From Eucommia ulmoides (taxonomy: Eukaryota; Streptophyta; Magnoliopsida; Garryales; Eucommiaceae): a DNA stretch of 64,000 nt. Made by a program: the position numbers and the translations under genes. Of the stretch, positions 48,324-61,396 are shown piece after piece (the stretch's first letter is position 1; every line of letters begins with the position of its first letter). Under the pieces are notes generated by a model, which was not told the DNA's origin, did no database searches, and was given only the letters and a program-made list of their open reading frames with translations. The stretch is taken from contig CM028338.1 of NCBI GenBank assembly GCA_016647705.1, forward strand, positions 37,019,176 through 37,083,175. Direction: 5' to 3'.

Positions 48324-48343
48324 TTTGGCGCCGTATGTGGGAA

Positions 48344-48886
48344 TTTTCTCCCGCATCAAGATCTAATACATATGGTTTAGATCTAATCGTAATATAACTT
48401 GTTTTTATTGGAATCAATACATTTTAATATGATAAATTATACTAAGTGATTCATTTACCATACATTAGGAATCGAATACCGAAGATGGTTCATACTGATT
48501 AAATGAACAATTAACTGATACATTTAATAGAATGGATTATGTTTAGAAATTTGTTCAATCATATATTAGGAATCAAATCTCAAAAATAATTCATGTCGAT
48601 TAAATGATAAAAACTTTCGTTGTAATTTTTCTTGTAGTTAAATTGCTTTAAAATAGATAGAATAAAAAATAGATAAAGAAATAAAACACATTGGGATAAT
48701 CGAAAAACAAATGCATGCCCTCAACCCGGTTATTTATCATTTTATATTTTAATTTGAATAGTTTTTTATTTTTATTTTTATAATTTAAAATCGAAAATCA
48801 AATATATTTAATCGTATCGAAAAAAAAGAAAATAATTAATAATTACAATCCAATCAATGTGATGCGACATCCTTACTTAAACACAT
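48344..48886. other. Unassigned AT-rich DNA
   Basis: Nothing recognisable. It may be the start of the internal region of the element whose LTR is 46382-48323. Confidence 0.5.
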
Positions 48887-49082
48887 TATATTACGACATT
48901 TTGCGCTCAATTGAGTATTAAATTTGAGCAATCTAGGGACTATCAGTCAATAGGGCGGCTGACAACACCACTTGCCTATTTTGCACATCCCTGGATGTGC
49001 GAAGTAGGGGTTGCCTATAAAAGGTAGCCTTCTCTCTCACATACTTGAGAACTCTTATCTTGGCACATACTTCTATACTCTC

Positions 49083-51234
49083 TGTTGGCCCAGTAGAATA
49101 CCCAAGAGGGGGGTGAATTGGGTAATTAAAAAATATATCAGAATAAACTTAATAAATCAAATAATTAATTTTAAGCCTAAATTAATTATTATCTTTATAA
49201 TACAGTGGAATAATATTATTAATCTAAGTGCACACCCAAACAATAAAAATAAACAAATTAATAATGCTGCACACTAAGATATATCCTGATTCACCAAGCT
49301 ACTCTTAATTAATCTAGTCCTCCGAATCTCCGAATCCCACGGAGATTCACACCCACTAATTCTCAAGATCTCTTTAAAGGTAGGAACTAAACCCACACAC
49401 TAATTTTTTTACAGGCTCAGAATCAACATTTACAATTTCATTTTCCAAGGCTCAAGAAAAATCTCTACTTTTTATAGGCTCAAGAGTAACCTATCTTTTT
49501 ACAAGTTAAAGATTAACCTAATTCTTTTTATCACTACGGCTCAAGAATCAAAATCTCTCAAAATACTCCAAGTATCCTTTTCACAGGTAAGAATGGAACC
49601 TTTAAAAATCACTCACAATGCAATTCTATCTAGGAAGAATCACTACCTCAATCTTTTTACAGAAAGAGACTGAAACCCGACTACCCTTGATTAAATATCC
49701 CCAACAATATTTAACCCGTTACACTACTCACCAATACAAAATGATAAGTAGGAAATCTCAGTCGGAGCTTCTACCACCCCAGATAAATAATAACTTAATT
49801 AATATCCCAACTAGTGATAGAAAAACCTGATATACAAAATCTGATTTTAATAAGATATGGGTAGTAAATTGGAGCACGTAATCAGATTCAAAAAATTATT
49901 TATAAAAATATTTTCTTTAACAAATCATAAACAATTTCTAAGATCAATTTTCAAAATATAAACAAGTAATGCAATGAAAAAATATAATTGGAAAGATCTC
50001 ACTCGAAATCCACAGAATAATCAGATAAAGTAATGTAACTTCAGATCCAGTAGCAGCAAATATTAATCACAATTGATCTTCAAGATCACTCTTAGAATAA
50101 CTCACAAATTCTCAGAAAGATAACTCTTAGAAAAACTCACTCTTATGATATGATATGATTTCTCTTATTTACTGTTTAAATTTGCTAATTAAATGTGCAG
50201 GTTTATTTAAAGGAACATGTAATCAGTCTTCTAACGGTTAGTTTACAAGTGCTATAACAATTAAAAGCTCTTATAGACCCCTTATATCATAATGAATTCA
50301 ATTAGGTTCAATTACACTTAATAACAACTTTTAAAACTCTCAATTAGACCCCCAAAATATTTTTCAATCAAAATAAATAAGTGTAGAATCCATTTTAATT
50401 ACCAAATTGAGAAATATTAATATTTAAATAACCATATTGAAAGGATTTAATTAGTATATGAACCATATCTTAAATGTAGAGAATATCCCTTAAATCTCTC
50501 TCAAATCCTAACAAAAAACGATTACTTTTGGATTTAAAATCAGATCAAACAATATCCTAAACTAGCACATTCAGTCGACTTCCCAACGCCGCTTGCAACC
50601 AAACCATCGCCGCAACGAACATAGGTCGACCACTTGATCGATTCGCAGATTCAGAAAGTTTGTCATGCTTTCACCAGTCGACCACTCGGTCGACTCGCAA
50701 ATTCAGAAAGTTCAGATGTTTTCATAGGTCGACCGATTGGTCGACTCTTCAATTCAAGATGTTTCATCTTCCTTATCTGGTCGACTCCTCAGTCGACTGC
50801 CTCCTTCTGAATTACTTCTTTGATCTCGTTTTTAACCTACTTTCTTTTATGATTTCGTCCCTTTATCCATTTTTATATTTAAATAAGCACCACTAATATT
50901 CTTATTTTCCATTTTAGTCATTCAAAAATATTTCTTTTTAATTTACATAGGAGAAAATAAATATACTTAACAAAAACATACATCAAATATAAGATTCATT
51001 TTGTGCCATGTGTGTGTTCCTAAATGGGATATTAAGAGTTAAGATTCACCTGGGTTATTTTTCCTAATTTCTTCAAACTCTTAATTCTTCATCATCATCT
51101 TGACATCTTCATTTAGCATCCATTTAATTTGACGTCTTCATTACTGGAATTTTAAATCACTGAAACACTCAATTAAACATTAGTTTCACCAAAACATCAA
51201 TATTTAATTGTTCATCAAAATCTTAGGATCAACA
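49083..51234 (-). repeat. SIRE-like solo LTR S3 (2152 bp)
   Basis: TGTTGGCCCAGTAGAATACC...GGATCAACA with a perfect TSD, CTCTC (49078-49082 and 51235-51239). It has a single GTCGAC array at 50570-50800. Length and orientation equal the LTR of element 1. Confidence 0.93.
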
Positions 51235-51297
51235 CTCTCAAAAACCCATTTCTTATCACCCTTATCCCTACTTTCTCTCTCTAAAAATCAAAAAGAG

Positions 51298-51345
51298 AAA
51301 AGAGAAGAAGAAGAAGAAGAAGAAGAAGAAGAAGAAGAAGAAAGA
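51298..51345. repeat. (GAA)n microsatellite
   Basis: About 12 AGA/GAA units within LTR J, in a purine-rich patch. Confidence 0.95.
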
Positions 51346-51849
51346 AAAGAGAATAAGGAACTTTTCAAAACAAATGTAAGTTCCTCTGACACTCCCTTGG
51401 ACACACTTGTATTTTTTGTTTAAACAACTCGAAATAAAGGAACTAAAACAAGAAAAACTAGGAAAAACGTTTCTAGGGACACCTAGAAGAGGAAAAAATA
51501 AATAGTTTACTTTTTCAGTCTTTAGTTTTCACTACTTGACAATTCTTGTATATATTTTTTTCTGTTTTGAGCCTTTCAGAGCTTTTAATTTTTCGCATTT
51601 ACTTTTTCGTTCTGCGTCTTTCCGTACTTTAATTTCCAACAACTTTACTTTGCACATTTTTATTTATGGTCGTTTTCATTTCTGTACTTATATATATATA
51701 TATATGAAGAGTTCCATTTTTTGTCATTCAAAGTTTCATGCAAGTTAAGAAAAGTAAAATGATGGTATGGGAGACTCTCCCCTTCTCAGCTTTCTTAAGT
51801 TAAGGCTTTAAGATTTTTGTATTTTTTTTACACAAGAGTATATATATAT

Positions 51850-52320
51850 ATAAGGATTTTTCATAATAACCCTCTCTTCCTCTCCCCCCCCCCCCCCCCC
51901 AAAAAAAAAAAAAAAGAGATTTCTCGTGAAAAGATTTCTCATAAAGTGTTTTCGCTTAAATATGTTTTTTTTTCCTTTAAATGGTTTTCTTATGTTTTTT
52001 CAAAAGGATTTCTTCATATTAAGGATCCTCCCCCCCCCCCCCCCCCCCCCCCTCCAAAAAAAAAAAAAAAAAGATTTCTTCATAAAACAATTCCTCTAAA
52101 AAGTTCTTTGCTTAAATATGTTTTTTTAAATTATTTTCTAAGGGCCTCAAGAAAAATCATTTGCCTTGCTTTTCACAAACCTCTCTTTTATTTTCAAAAA
52201 TGGATTTCTACATAATTGGAATCCTAAAAAATAAAAAGGAAAATATTTCTTCATAGTAAGGATCCTAAAAAATAAAAGTGAATTTATTCATAATAAGGAT
52301 CCTATAAAACAAAGCTTTAA
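51850..52320 (+). repeat. Tandem units with poly(C)-poly(A) tracts in LTR J
   Basis: AAGGATTT/AAGGATCC units recur. Two long ones carry a C-run followed by an A-run (C 51884-51900, A 51901-51915; C 52030-52052, A 52056-52072) and continue into AGATTTCT...TTCGCTTAAATATG-type sequence. Shorter units TTCATAATAAGGATCCTA follow to 52320. Confidence 0.8.
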
Positions 52321-52343
52321 TTCAAGCATCATATTTTTACTTT

Positions 52344-54709
52344 TGTTAGTTTAGTGAGCTACCCAAGAGTGGGGTAAATTGGATAGATAAAAATTAATTC
52401 AAATAAAATATTTAAAAAATCAAATAATTAATTTTTACCCTATATTAATTATTATCTATATAGCAGCGGTAATTAAGTATCAACTAGGTGCACATCAAAC
52501 AACACAAAAATAAATAAATAAATAAATAAAAGAATGCAACACACCAGAAATTTATACTGGTCCACCAAGCTATTCTTGGCTAATTCAGTTTCACCAAGTT
52601 ATTCTTGGTTAATCAGTCCCCCGAGCTCCGCGGAGAGTCACACCCACTAATCACTATGATCCCTTTAGCCAGATAAAAATCAAACCCTTACAAAACGACT
52701 CTTTTCACAGACTCAGAATCAACTTTTACAATTCTTTTTCACAAGCTCAGGAATAATCTTATCTTTTTCACATGCTAAAGATTAACCTAACTCTTTTATA
52801 CTTAGGTTAAGAATAAAACCTCACAAAAATGCTCCAAATATCCTTTTCTCCGGTAAAGATTGAACCGTTACAAAATCACTCAAATTAATTCTATCAAAGA
52901 AGAATTAGCACCTAATATTTTTATACACTAGGTAAAGATCAAAACCTCAATCTCTTTACTAGAAGATATTGAAACTAACTACCCTTGATTAGACACTTGT
53001 AATAGTATCTGATCCAACACTCAACTCACCAATTACAAAATTTATAAGTGATTTTTTCACTCAGAGCTTCTACCACCCTAGATAAATTTAAATTCGATTA
53101 ATGTCACGATACTAGTGATAGAAATACAGTGAGAATTTTAAAATCTGATTTTAAACAAAAAATAGAAAGCAAGCAATTTATCACGTAATTAGATTTTCAA
53201 AAGAAATTACTGCAAAAATAATTTTCAATTTAAAAACAGAAAACCAATTTCAAAGATCAAATTCCATGTAGAATATGATAATAGTAACAATCCTTTAATA
53301 GTAATCAACTTGGAACAATATCACCAGAAATCCACCCATAAATATGATAAGCAATGAAACCTCAAATCGGCAATCAACAATAATTCACTTCAAAATATCT
53401 CAAGAATGATTCTCAAGAAAATTCTCACAATACTCTCAGTATGATAACTCTTATAAAGCATAAGAATTGAATAGTTCTTCAGAATTAAAAAAAATGAATA
53501 GAATTATTGAAACCTCAAAAAACGTAGGTTTATTTATAGAGGATTAGAACAAGTCCTCTAATGGCTAATTCCCATATTTCATGACAAATAATTACTCCAA
53601 TAGCCCCCTTATATCATTAAAACTCATTCCGAGTATAATTCATTTAATTATATATTTTAAAACATTCAATTTAGTCCCTCCAACTTATACTCAATCTCAA
53701 TTAAATAAGATAGAAAGAATTTCATGAACCAAATTGAGAGATATCCAAAATAATTGAACTATGTCTATAGGGATATTAAAGTATTAACTAAATAGCTCGA
53801 AAACTATCAGATCCCTAAGATATCTCACATATCTTAATCATAAAACGGCTATTAATGACTACTTGGATCAAAACCATAAAAATCTAAAATCCTGAAACTG
53901 GCTATTTGTTGACCGACTAACACCCATTAGTCGACTGCCCAATTCAGGACGTAGCCCAAGCCAAAATTCTTTCACCATAAGTCGATCATTCATTTTGTAT
54001 CTGTCGACCGAACGATTCAAAGAGTTTAATAAGTCGACTTACCTATCGACCTAATGATTCAAAAGTTCACCTTTTAACCATAAGTCGACCTACCTGTCAA
54101 CCAGAAGATTTAGAGAGTTTGTCTCATTTCCATAAGTCAACTTATTTGTCAACTGACCAATTCAGGGACTGAATCTTCTTCACTGCTCCATTCCGTCGGT
54201 TAACTGATCAATTTATGTAGGTCGACTGATTGAGCTGGAACAACTCTCCTTAATTAATTTTCTACTAAATTTCTTCGACGTTTTTGCCCCTTTAACCGAT
54301 TTCTTTTCTCGGTTAACTCCATTAAATCCTTAAATTCAATTTAAATTAATTATCTTTCTTAAATCAATTGTTTCTTCTTCAATTACACATAGGAGCAAAT
54401 ATGTTAGCTAATTAGGATCATATAAAAAACACACATAATTGTAAAAATATTTTGTGTCGTGTGTGATCCTAATCGGAATACATTAACAGTAAAAATTTAA
54501 CCTGAGTTATTTTCTCTAGGTTCTTCAAATTCTTCAATTTCTTAACATACATCATTTTTGTCAATGTCTTTAGCATTCATTTAACATTTTTCTCAATATC
54601 TTCATGATAATCTCTTCACTGGAATTAATAAATTGAAATACTCAATAACACTGTTAGTTTCACAAAAAATATCAATATTTAATTGTCCATCAAAATCTTA
54701 GGATCAACA
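52344..54709 (-). repeat. 3' LTR of element 2 (2366 bp)
   Basis: TGTTAGTTTAGTGAGC...GGATCAACA, collinear with 58599-60913. GTCGAC-type array at 53890-54240. Confidence 0.92.
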
Positions 54710-54724
54710 ATCTCTTCTTTTTTT
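54710..54724 (-). other. Polypurine tract of element 2
   Basis: AAAAAAAGAAGAGAT on the minus strand abuts the 3' LTR. More CTCCCC runs follow to 54960, as in element 1. Confidence 0.72.
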
Positions 54725-55379
54725 ATTATGACAATTAATTTTGATGTTTTTGTCAAAGTAATATGTAACCACACTCTTCATAAATTCGAGGATGGGTTTT
54801 ATAACTCATTAAAGCATAATAACGAAGATAATCATAAGATTTCAACAAAGCACAAATTTCAAAATATGATAAACTCCCCTCTTAAGATATTCATCAAAAT
54901 AATTCAAGCTCCCCCTTAAGATATTCAATAAAACATCAATAAAATCTCCCCCTTTGTTATCTCAAAAAAGTAGAAAAGGGGAATTACAAATAAACACAAC
55001 TCATCCACTTTAGGCAAATTAAACCTAAAATAATTAAATCAAGATATATAATTATTTCAAAATAATAAACCAACTCATGAAACTCAATATTTTTAAGAAA
55101 CAAAACTCATTTTAACAAATCAATTTTAAGCACAAAATAAACACCACGTGGATCATCATTAGAGATAAAAATCCAACTAAGTAAATCTAGCTAATTCATC
55201 AAAATCGATACCCTAAAAGTTAAGTTTCACCAAAAACCTAGATTAGCTATTATAAACTAAAATACTAATTGTGGGGCTTGTCTAATTAACACATTCAAAG
55301 AGAAAATAAAAGATAAAATATAGTCCCATCGGACTGGTGGCTGGCTACTGAGGATATTGAACTACTCTCTGAACAATTG

Positions 55380-56593
55380 ATCCGGAAGTCATTTGTTGAT
55401 GATATGGCATTGATGGTCCTGCCCCAGATAGTCCTACTCAAGATGACCCTACAAAAGATGGTCCTCCAAAGGACTGTTGTGCTCCAAACATAGGTTGACC
55501 TATAAAGTGTGGTTGAGCACTATACTGCTACTGGTATCCATGATGTGATGACTGCATAAACTAGAACATTTGTTCCAGATTTCCCGTGATTTTCCCAAAT
55601 TCACCTTCCATATTCATATTCATTTAAGCAATACTATTTTCCGGCCCAACCATTCGATCATCCATCATATCCGCAGGAATTCGTAGATCATCGACATGAT
55701 CTAGGAGAAAATCCATCTTCTGATTAATATTCATTTCTTCCTCATCATCTTCTTATTCTTCCACAACTCGCATTCTTTGTCTTCTCTCACTCCTCTTCTT
55801 CACCTATCTATTTCCTTTCTACACATACCCCATTAGCATAACATTACTCACATTAATCCATCCTGGTATGATTGTCATGAATTTTTTCTTCATCGGGATC
55901 AGTCTCTACTCCAAAATAATCAAACAACCTTTGAAATGCATCAGCATAAGGCAACACTCCAGAGGGTTTCTGAAGGTAATACTTCATGTGGTCCATCATA
56001 ATATGTGACAAATCTAGATTCCTACCTTCAACAATCTCATTCATCAAATAAAGATCAAAGTCATTCACATTTGCATGACTTCCCCCTTTAGGCACAATCG
56101 TATAGGTTAACACCAAATAAAGGAATTGATGCTCAAGGGTTAATGATCCTGCTTTGTCAACCTCCAAATCAAATTTTTGTGCAATTTCCCTTTGATTAAA
56201 ATTTATTGAAAGCCAATAGGGAATATTGAAAGGAAATACATCTCCTCTTTCTAATCCCAAAATAATACTCAAAACATTGCTATCAAATCTGATTTCTTTT
56301 CCTTTAACAAAAGATGTCATATAAACATTGTTATAAGTGAGATTACTATAGAACATCCTCACCCACATCGACATCCATTCATTTCTTTGAGTAACAAAAT
56401 CGGTCCATCCCAAATTTCTAAAATACCCTTCAACATCAATATTTTTATCTTTTAATCTAACAAAATCTATAGGTTTGCAACCTAGAACCTTTCAATTGAC
56501 AAACTCCTCATTATACCTAATCTTTTCGTCCTCCTTTTGAAAATATGCATTGTCATATTTAGCCCTTTGAGCACGTTTCTTGATTTTAGGCAT
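55380..56593 (-). pseudogene. Second gene of element 2: putative plant transposon protein domain (broken)
   Basis: The ATG at 56593 aligns with 3004 in element 1. The best-kept block (about 55860-56420) reads GWTDFVTQRNEWMSMWVRMF, FVKGKEIRFDSNVLSIILGL, DKAGSLTLEHQFLYLVLTYT and MNEIVEGRNLDLSHIMMDHM. An acidic stretch and a Gly/Pro/Gln-rich tail follow as in element 1. This is the domain I recognise as PF20167-like. Its presence in two diverged copies argues that it belongs to the family. Confidence 0.72.
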
Positions 56594-56880
56594 TTTTCAT
56601 ACAAACTCGAAACAAATCAACCACAAAAACCCAATAGACTTAGCCTAGACAAAGAAGCAGCTGAAACCCTAAAGAGTAGAAAGAGAACTAACATTTTTGC
56701 GAAGCAAAGAGTCATCAAATCTCATATCCAAGCCCTAGACCTTTAGATCCGACCCAAAGATCTTCAAGTTCAACCCAAATCGAACTGATTTCATGAAGTT
56801 TAGGAGTGAATGGACTTGGGAGAGGAAGGGTTTTGGAAAGAAAGGGTTTCAGATTCGAATAAAATGAAATGAACTAGCAA

Positions 56881-56894
56881 AGGGTATTTAAATC
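56881..56894 (-). promoter_or_regulatory. Internal TATA-like box of element 2
   Basis: GATTTAAATACCC on the minus strand, about 295 bases before the ATG at 56593, at the same distance and in the same wording as 3295-3309 in element 1. Confidence 0.5.
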
Positions 56895-56905
56895 CTGTAA
56901 TGACT

Positions 56906-56934
56906 GGTCGACCGCCTACTTAGAGTCAGTCGAC
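56906..56934 (-). promoter_or_regulatory. Paired GTCGAC motif at the internal promoter, element 2
   Basis: GGTCGACC and AGTCGAC about 13 bases apart, just upstream of the internal TATA-like box. Confidence 0.5.
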
Positions 56935-57169
56935 AGATGAATGCAACACCTTTTTCTTTTTTCCAGCCTGCTACTATCGGTTGATCGATGACCCACTGTC
57001 AGTCAAATGACCACTCTGATCTCTTTGACTTTTAGTGCATTTAAACCCTAATTTGATCAACTTAGCTAAAATTTTACCTCCTATTTGGATCCACATATTT
57101 AAAAAAAAAAAAAATACATTTTAAATAACTCACACATTTAAACAAACACACCCGCATATCGCAAACATC

Positions 57170-58569
57170 TAAATTTTAAAATGAACAGGCTTAGTCTCCC
57201 TAACAAAATTAATAAACTTAAACTTTAAAAAGTTTGACATACCTGGATCATCCTTGGGAGCAATTGGTATGTGTACCTTTGGTGGATTACTGATTACTGA
57301 CTTGAAATCCTTGGATTCCATCAATTTTTCTTTTCCTTGATTTGTCACCTTAATTTCTTCCTTCTTAGCAGTGGTACTTTTCTGAATTAATTCGGTAATA
57401 ATTTCTTTGCCTTTGTTTCGTGCTTTAGGCTGCCTTTTCTCATTCTGCTTTGCCAAGACTTTGTAAATAAACTTTTTCTTGTACTGGTATCTTGCAGTTT
57501 GTTGTGGATAAGCTTTGTCAGCTCTCACACATTGATCTTGTTGCATCTAATTCTTCTTCTTAGATGCATTGAACCTTGGTGCCCTCGTCGGCAAGGCATA
57601 TTCATTGTACCTTCGTGTCTGTTCGAATCTCCTTGTCAGCACGTAATATTCATTGTACCTTTAAAATCGTCTGAATCTTCGATTGATACCTACATCAAAA
57701 TTTTCTCTTTTTGGTATCCAGTTATTTCTGGATCCGACAGGACAACCATGCAATAAATAACAAGATTTTTCATAATAACCAAACTTGCCACAATAAAAAC
57801 ACTTAATACTGTTAGTACATCTCTTCGGATAGTCATTGTTCTGTACAGAAGCACGATATTGTTGGCGACTTTGAGAAGGAACTTTAGTGACTATTGGTTT
57901 TTCAACAGGTTTAGTACTTTCAACATTCTTGAATTTATCCATTACTTCTTTAAGCTCCTTTTGCATTTTCTCAAGTAACCACTCATTGGTGCTAACATTT
58001 ACCTGTAGACCAAAATTCTTTTTATGCATAAATTCAAGATCATTCTTAAGAATTTGACACTCATTTTCAACAGAATGGATTTTCACCCGAGCTCTATCAA
58101 GCTCACACCTTGCATTATTCAACTCAATACTCAAGGCCTCATTCAAAGTTTCAAGATTTTTCCTTTTAAATTCATTCTATTGAAGATCATAAAAATCATT
58201 TTTCAAAACCTCAGTCTCATCTTCAAGAGACTCAATTTTCTCATACAACATACTAATTTCAGATAAAGTATTTCGAAACTCAACAATTTCAAAATATTTG
58301 TCCAAATTCTTTTTCTTGAGAGATTTGATAGTACTAAACTTCTTATTTTCAAGAGTTGCAATTTTTTGCTCTAGTTTATTTGTTTTTCCAAAAACGTACG
58401 TAAGAGCAATAAGCATTTCAATAGCCTTATCTGCATTCTCATCATTGTAAATTATATCAGTCTCACGAGCAGAACAATGACAATCAGAAGAAGTAGAATC
58501 AATAGTAGTACACATAATTTCATAATCAAGACACTCCATGTGATCGTAGTTAGCTATACTGTGAAGCAT
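57170..58569 (-). pseudogene. gag-like gene of element 2 (broken)
   Basis: Collinear with 3560-4905. It has a coiled-coil N-terminal part (KLEQKIATLENKKFSTIKSL), a zinc-knuckle region (CFYCGKFGYYEKSCYLLHG), GSRNNWIPKRENF, and a basic C-terminal part ending FVRETKPVHFKI. Broken. Confidence 0.73.
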
Positions 58570-58584
58570 ATCGAGCTAAAACTA

Positions 58585-58596
58585 GTTCTGATATCA
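58585..58596 (-). other. Primer-binding site, initiator tRNA-Met type, element 2
   Basis: TGATATCAGAAC on the minus strand, two bases inside the 5' LTR; 10 of 12 bases match TGGTATCAGAGC. Confidence 0.72.
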
Positions 58597-58598
58597 AT

Positions 58599-60913
58599 TG
58601 TTGGCCCAGTGAGCTACCCAAGAAGGGGTGAATTGGGTGGAAAAAAAAATTAATTCAAATAAAATACTTCAAAAAATTAAATAATTAATTTTTACCCTAA
58701 ATTAATTATTATCTATATAGCAGCAGAAAATAAGTATCAATTAGGTGCACACCAAACAACACAAAAATAAATAGATAAAAGAATGCAACACATCAGAAAT
58801 TTATACTGGTTCACCAAGCTATTCTTGACTAATCTAGTCCCCCGAGCTCATCGGAGTGTCGCACCCACAAATCACTATGATCCCTTTAACCAGGTAGGAA
58901 GCAAACCATTACAAAACGATTCTTTTCGCAGGCTCAGAATCAACCTTTACAATTCATTTTCACAGGCTCAGGAATAACCCTATCTTTTTCACAGGCTAAA
59001 GATTAACTTAATTCTTTTATACTTAGGCTAAGAATCAAACCTCACAAAAACGCTCCAATTATCCTTTTACCTAGTAAAGATTGAACTGTTACAAAATCAC
59101 TCAAATTAATTCTATCAAGGAAGAATCAACACCTAATTTTTTTATTCTCTAGGCAAAGATTAAAACCTCAATATATTTACTAGAAGAGATTGAAACCAGT
59201 TACCCTTGATTAGACACTGCCAATAGTTTCTAATCCAACACTCAACTCACCAATTACAAAATTGATAAAAGATTTTTCCACTCAGAGCTTCTATAACTCA
59301 AGATAAATTTGAACTCGATTAATATCCCGATACTAGTGATAGAAATACAGTGAGAATTTCAAAATCTGATTTTAAACAAAAAAATAGATAGCAAGCAATT
59401 TAGCACGTAATTAGATTTTCTTAAGAAATTGTTTCAAAAATAATTTTCAATTTAAAAATAAGAAAACAATTTCAAAGATCAAATTCCAAGTAGAATATAA
59501 TAATAGTAAACAATCAATTAATAGTAATCAACTTAGAACAATCTCACCAAGAATCCACCGGTAAATATGAAAAGCAATGAAACCTCAAGTCGGCAATCAA
59601 CAATAATTCACTTCAAAATATCTCAAAAATAATTCTCAAGAAAATTCTCACAATACTCTCAGTATGATAACTCTTAGAAAACACAATAACTGAATAGCTT
59701 TTAAGAATTGAAAAAATGAATGGGATTATTGAAACCTCGAAAAACGCAAGTTTATTTATAGGGGATTAGAACAAGTCCGCTAACGACTAGTTCCCACATT
59801 ATATGATAAATAATTACTCTAACAGTCCCCTTATATCATTAGGACTCATTCCTAGTATAATTCACTTAATTATATCTTTTAAAACATTCCATTTAATCCC
59901 TCAAACTTATACTCAATCTCAATTAAATAAGATAGAAAGAATTTCATGAACAAAATTGAGAGATATCCAAAATACTTGAACTATATCTATAGGGATATTA
60001 AAATATTAACTAAATAGCTCGAAAACTATCAGATCCCTAAGATATCTCGCATATCTTAACGATAAAACGGCTAGTAACGGCTACTTTTTGGATCAAAACT
60101 ATAAAAATCTCAAATCTTAAAACTGGCCATCGGTTAACCGACTAATACCCATTGGTCGACCGTCCAATTTAGGACGTAGCCCAAGCCAAAATTCCTTTTC
60201 CATAAGTCGACCGCTCATTTTGTATTTGTCAATCGAACGATTCAGAGAGTTTAATAAGTCGACTAACGATTCAAAGAGTTCACCTTTTAACCATAAGTCG
60301 ACTTACCTGTCGACCAGAAGATTTAGAGAGTTTGTCTCATTTCCATAAGTCGACCTAGTTGTCGATTGACCTATTCAGGGACTGAATCTTCTTCCCTACT
60401 CTATTCCATTGGTTGACTGATCAATTTGTGTAGGTTGATTGATTGAGATTGGACACCTCTCCTTAATTAATTTTCTACTAAATTTCTTCGACATTTTTAC
60501 CCCTTTAATCGATTTCTTTTCTCGATTAACTCCACTAAATCCTTAAATTCAATTTATCTTTCTTAAATCAATTGTTTCTTCTTCAATTACACACATGAGC
60601 AAATATGTTAGCTAATTAGGATCCTATCAAAAAAACACATAATTGTAAAAATATTTTGTGTCGTGTGTGATCCTTATCGAGATACATTAAGAGTAAAAAT
60701 TTAACCTGAGTTGTTTTCTTTAGGTTCTTCAAATTCTTCGATCTTTTAACATGCATCATCTTTGTCAATGTCTTTAGTATCTATTTAACAATTTTCTCAA
60801 TATCTTCATGATAATCTCTTCACTAGAACTAATAAACTAAAACACTCAATAAAATTGTTAGTTCCATAAAAAACATCAACATTTAATTGTACATCAAAAT
60901 CTTACGATCAACA
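58599..60913 (-). repeat. 5' LTR of element 2 (2315 bp)
   Basis: TGTTGGCCCAGTGAGC...GATCAACA. U3 with the GTCGAC-type array at 60120-60440, TATA box CCTATAAATAAA on the minus strand at 59751-59762. Confidence 0.92.
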
Positions 60914-61355
60914 ACTTTTTTCTCCTATTCCATTAAGGAATTTCTACATGCATTAAAAATGTTTTAGTTTTTTCCAAAGTAACCCTAACTAAAAAAAAAA
61001 GGAAAAAAAAATAATTGAAATCTCCCCTTAGGACCAAACTTGTCGATTTTGCTCATAATCAATAGACGGTAAGAGACGTTTACTTTGTTTTGTTCTATTT
61101 AGGAAAAAAAAATGATAAAAGAAAAATAAGAATGAAAAACAAATAAAGGGAACATCATGTTTAAGAACCAAACTTAAAAATCTCTAAGATCATATTTAAG
61201 AACCAAACTTACAATCTCTTGGACTTATTTTAGTTCAAAATTATTCAGACGAATGTACCATTTTTAGACGGGTGCATTGGGATACCTAACACCTTCATTG
61301 AGCATAATAGACCCCAAACTTTTTAATTTTTTGGTTAGACCTCAAATTTTGATAA

Positions 61356-61356
<1 letters not shown>

Positions 61357-61394
<38 letters not shown>
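61357..61394. repeat. 38-A homopolymer in LTR J
   Basis: An uninterrupted A-run at the place where LTR E has its T-run, in opposite sense. Confidence 0.95.

Positions 61395-61396
<2 letters not shown>

Larger units (their letters stand above)
52344..60913 (-). mobile_element. SIRE-like Copia-type LTR element 2, non-autonomous, both ends present (8570 bp)
   Basis: LTRs 52344-54709 (3') and 58599-60913 (5'), perfect TSD ACTTT (52339-52343 and 60914-60918). On its own strand the order is PBS for initiator tRNA-Met, gag-like gene, internal promoter, second gene, purine tract: the same plan as element 1 with no pol motif in the 3.9 kb between LTRs. The LTRs resemble each other closely but differ by scattered substitutions and small indels. 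The genes are broken in several places. Its LTR opening (CCCAGTGAGCTACCCAAG) marks a subfamily apart from element 1. Confidence 0.93.

Noticed and set aside
51817-52215. 132-codon frame with poly-Pro/poly-Lys
   Set aside because: Produced by the poly(C)-poly(A) tracts.
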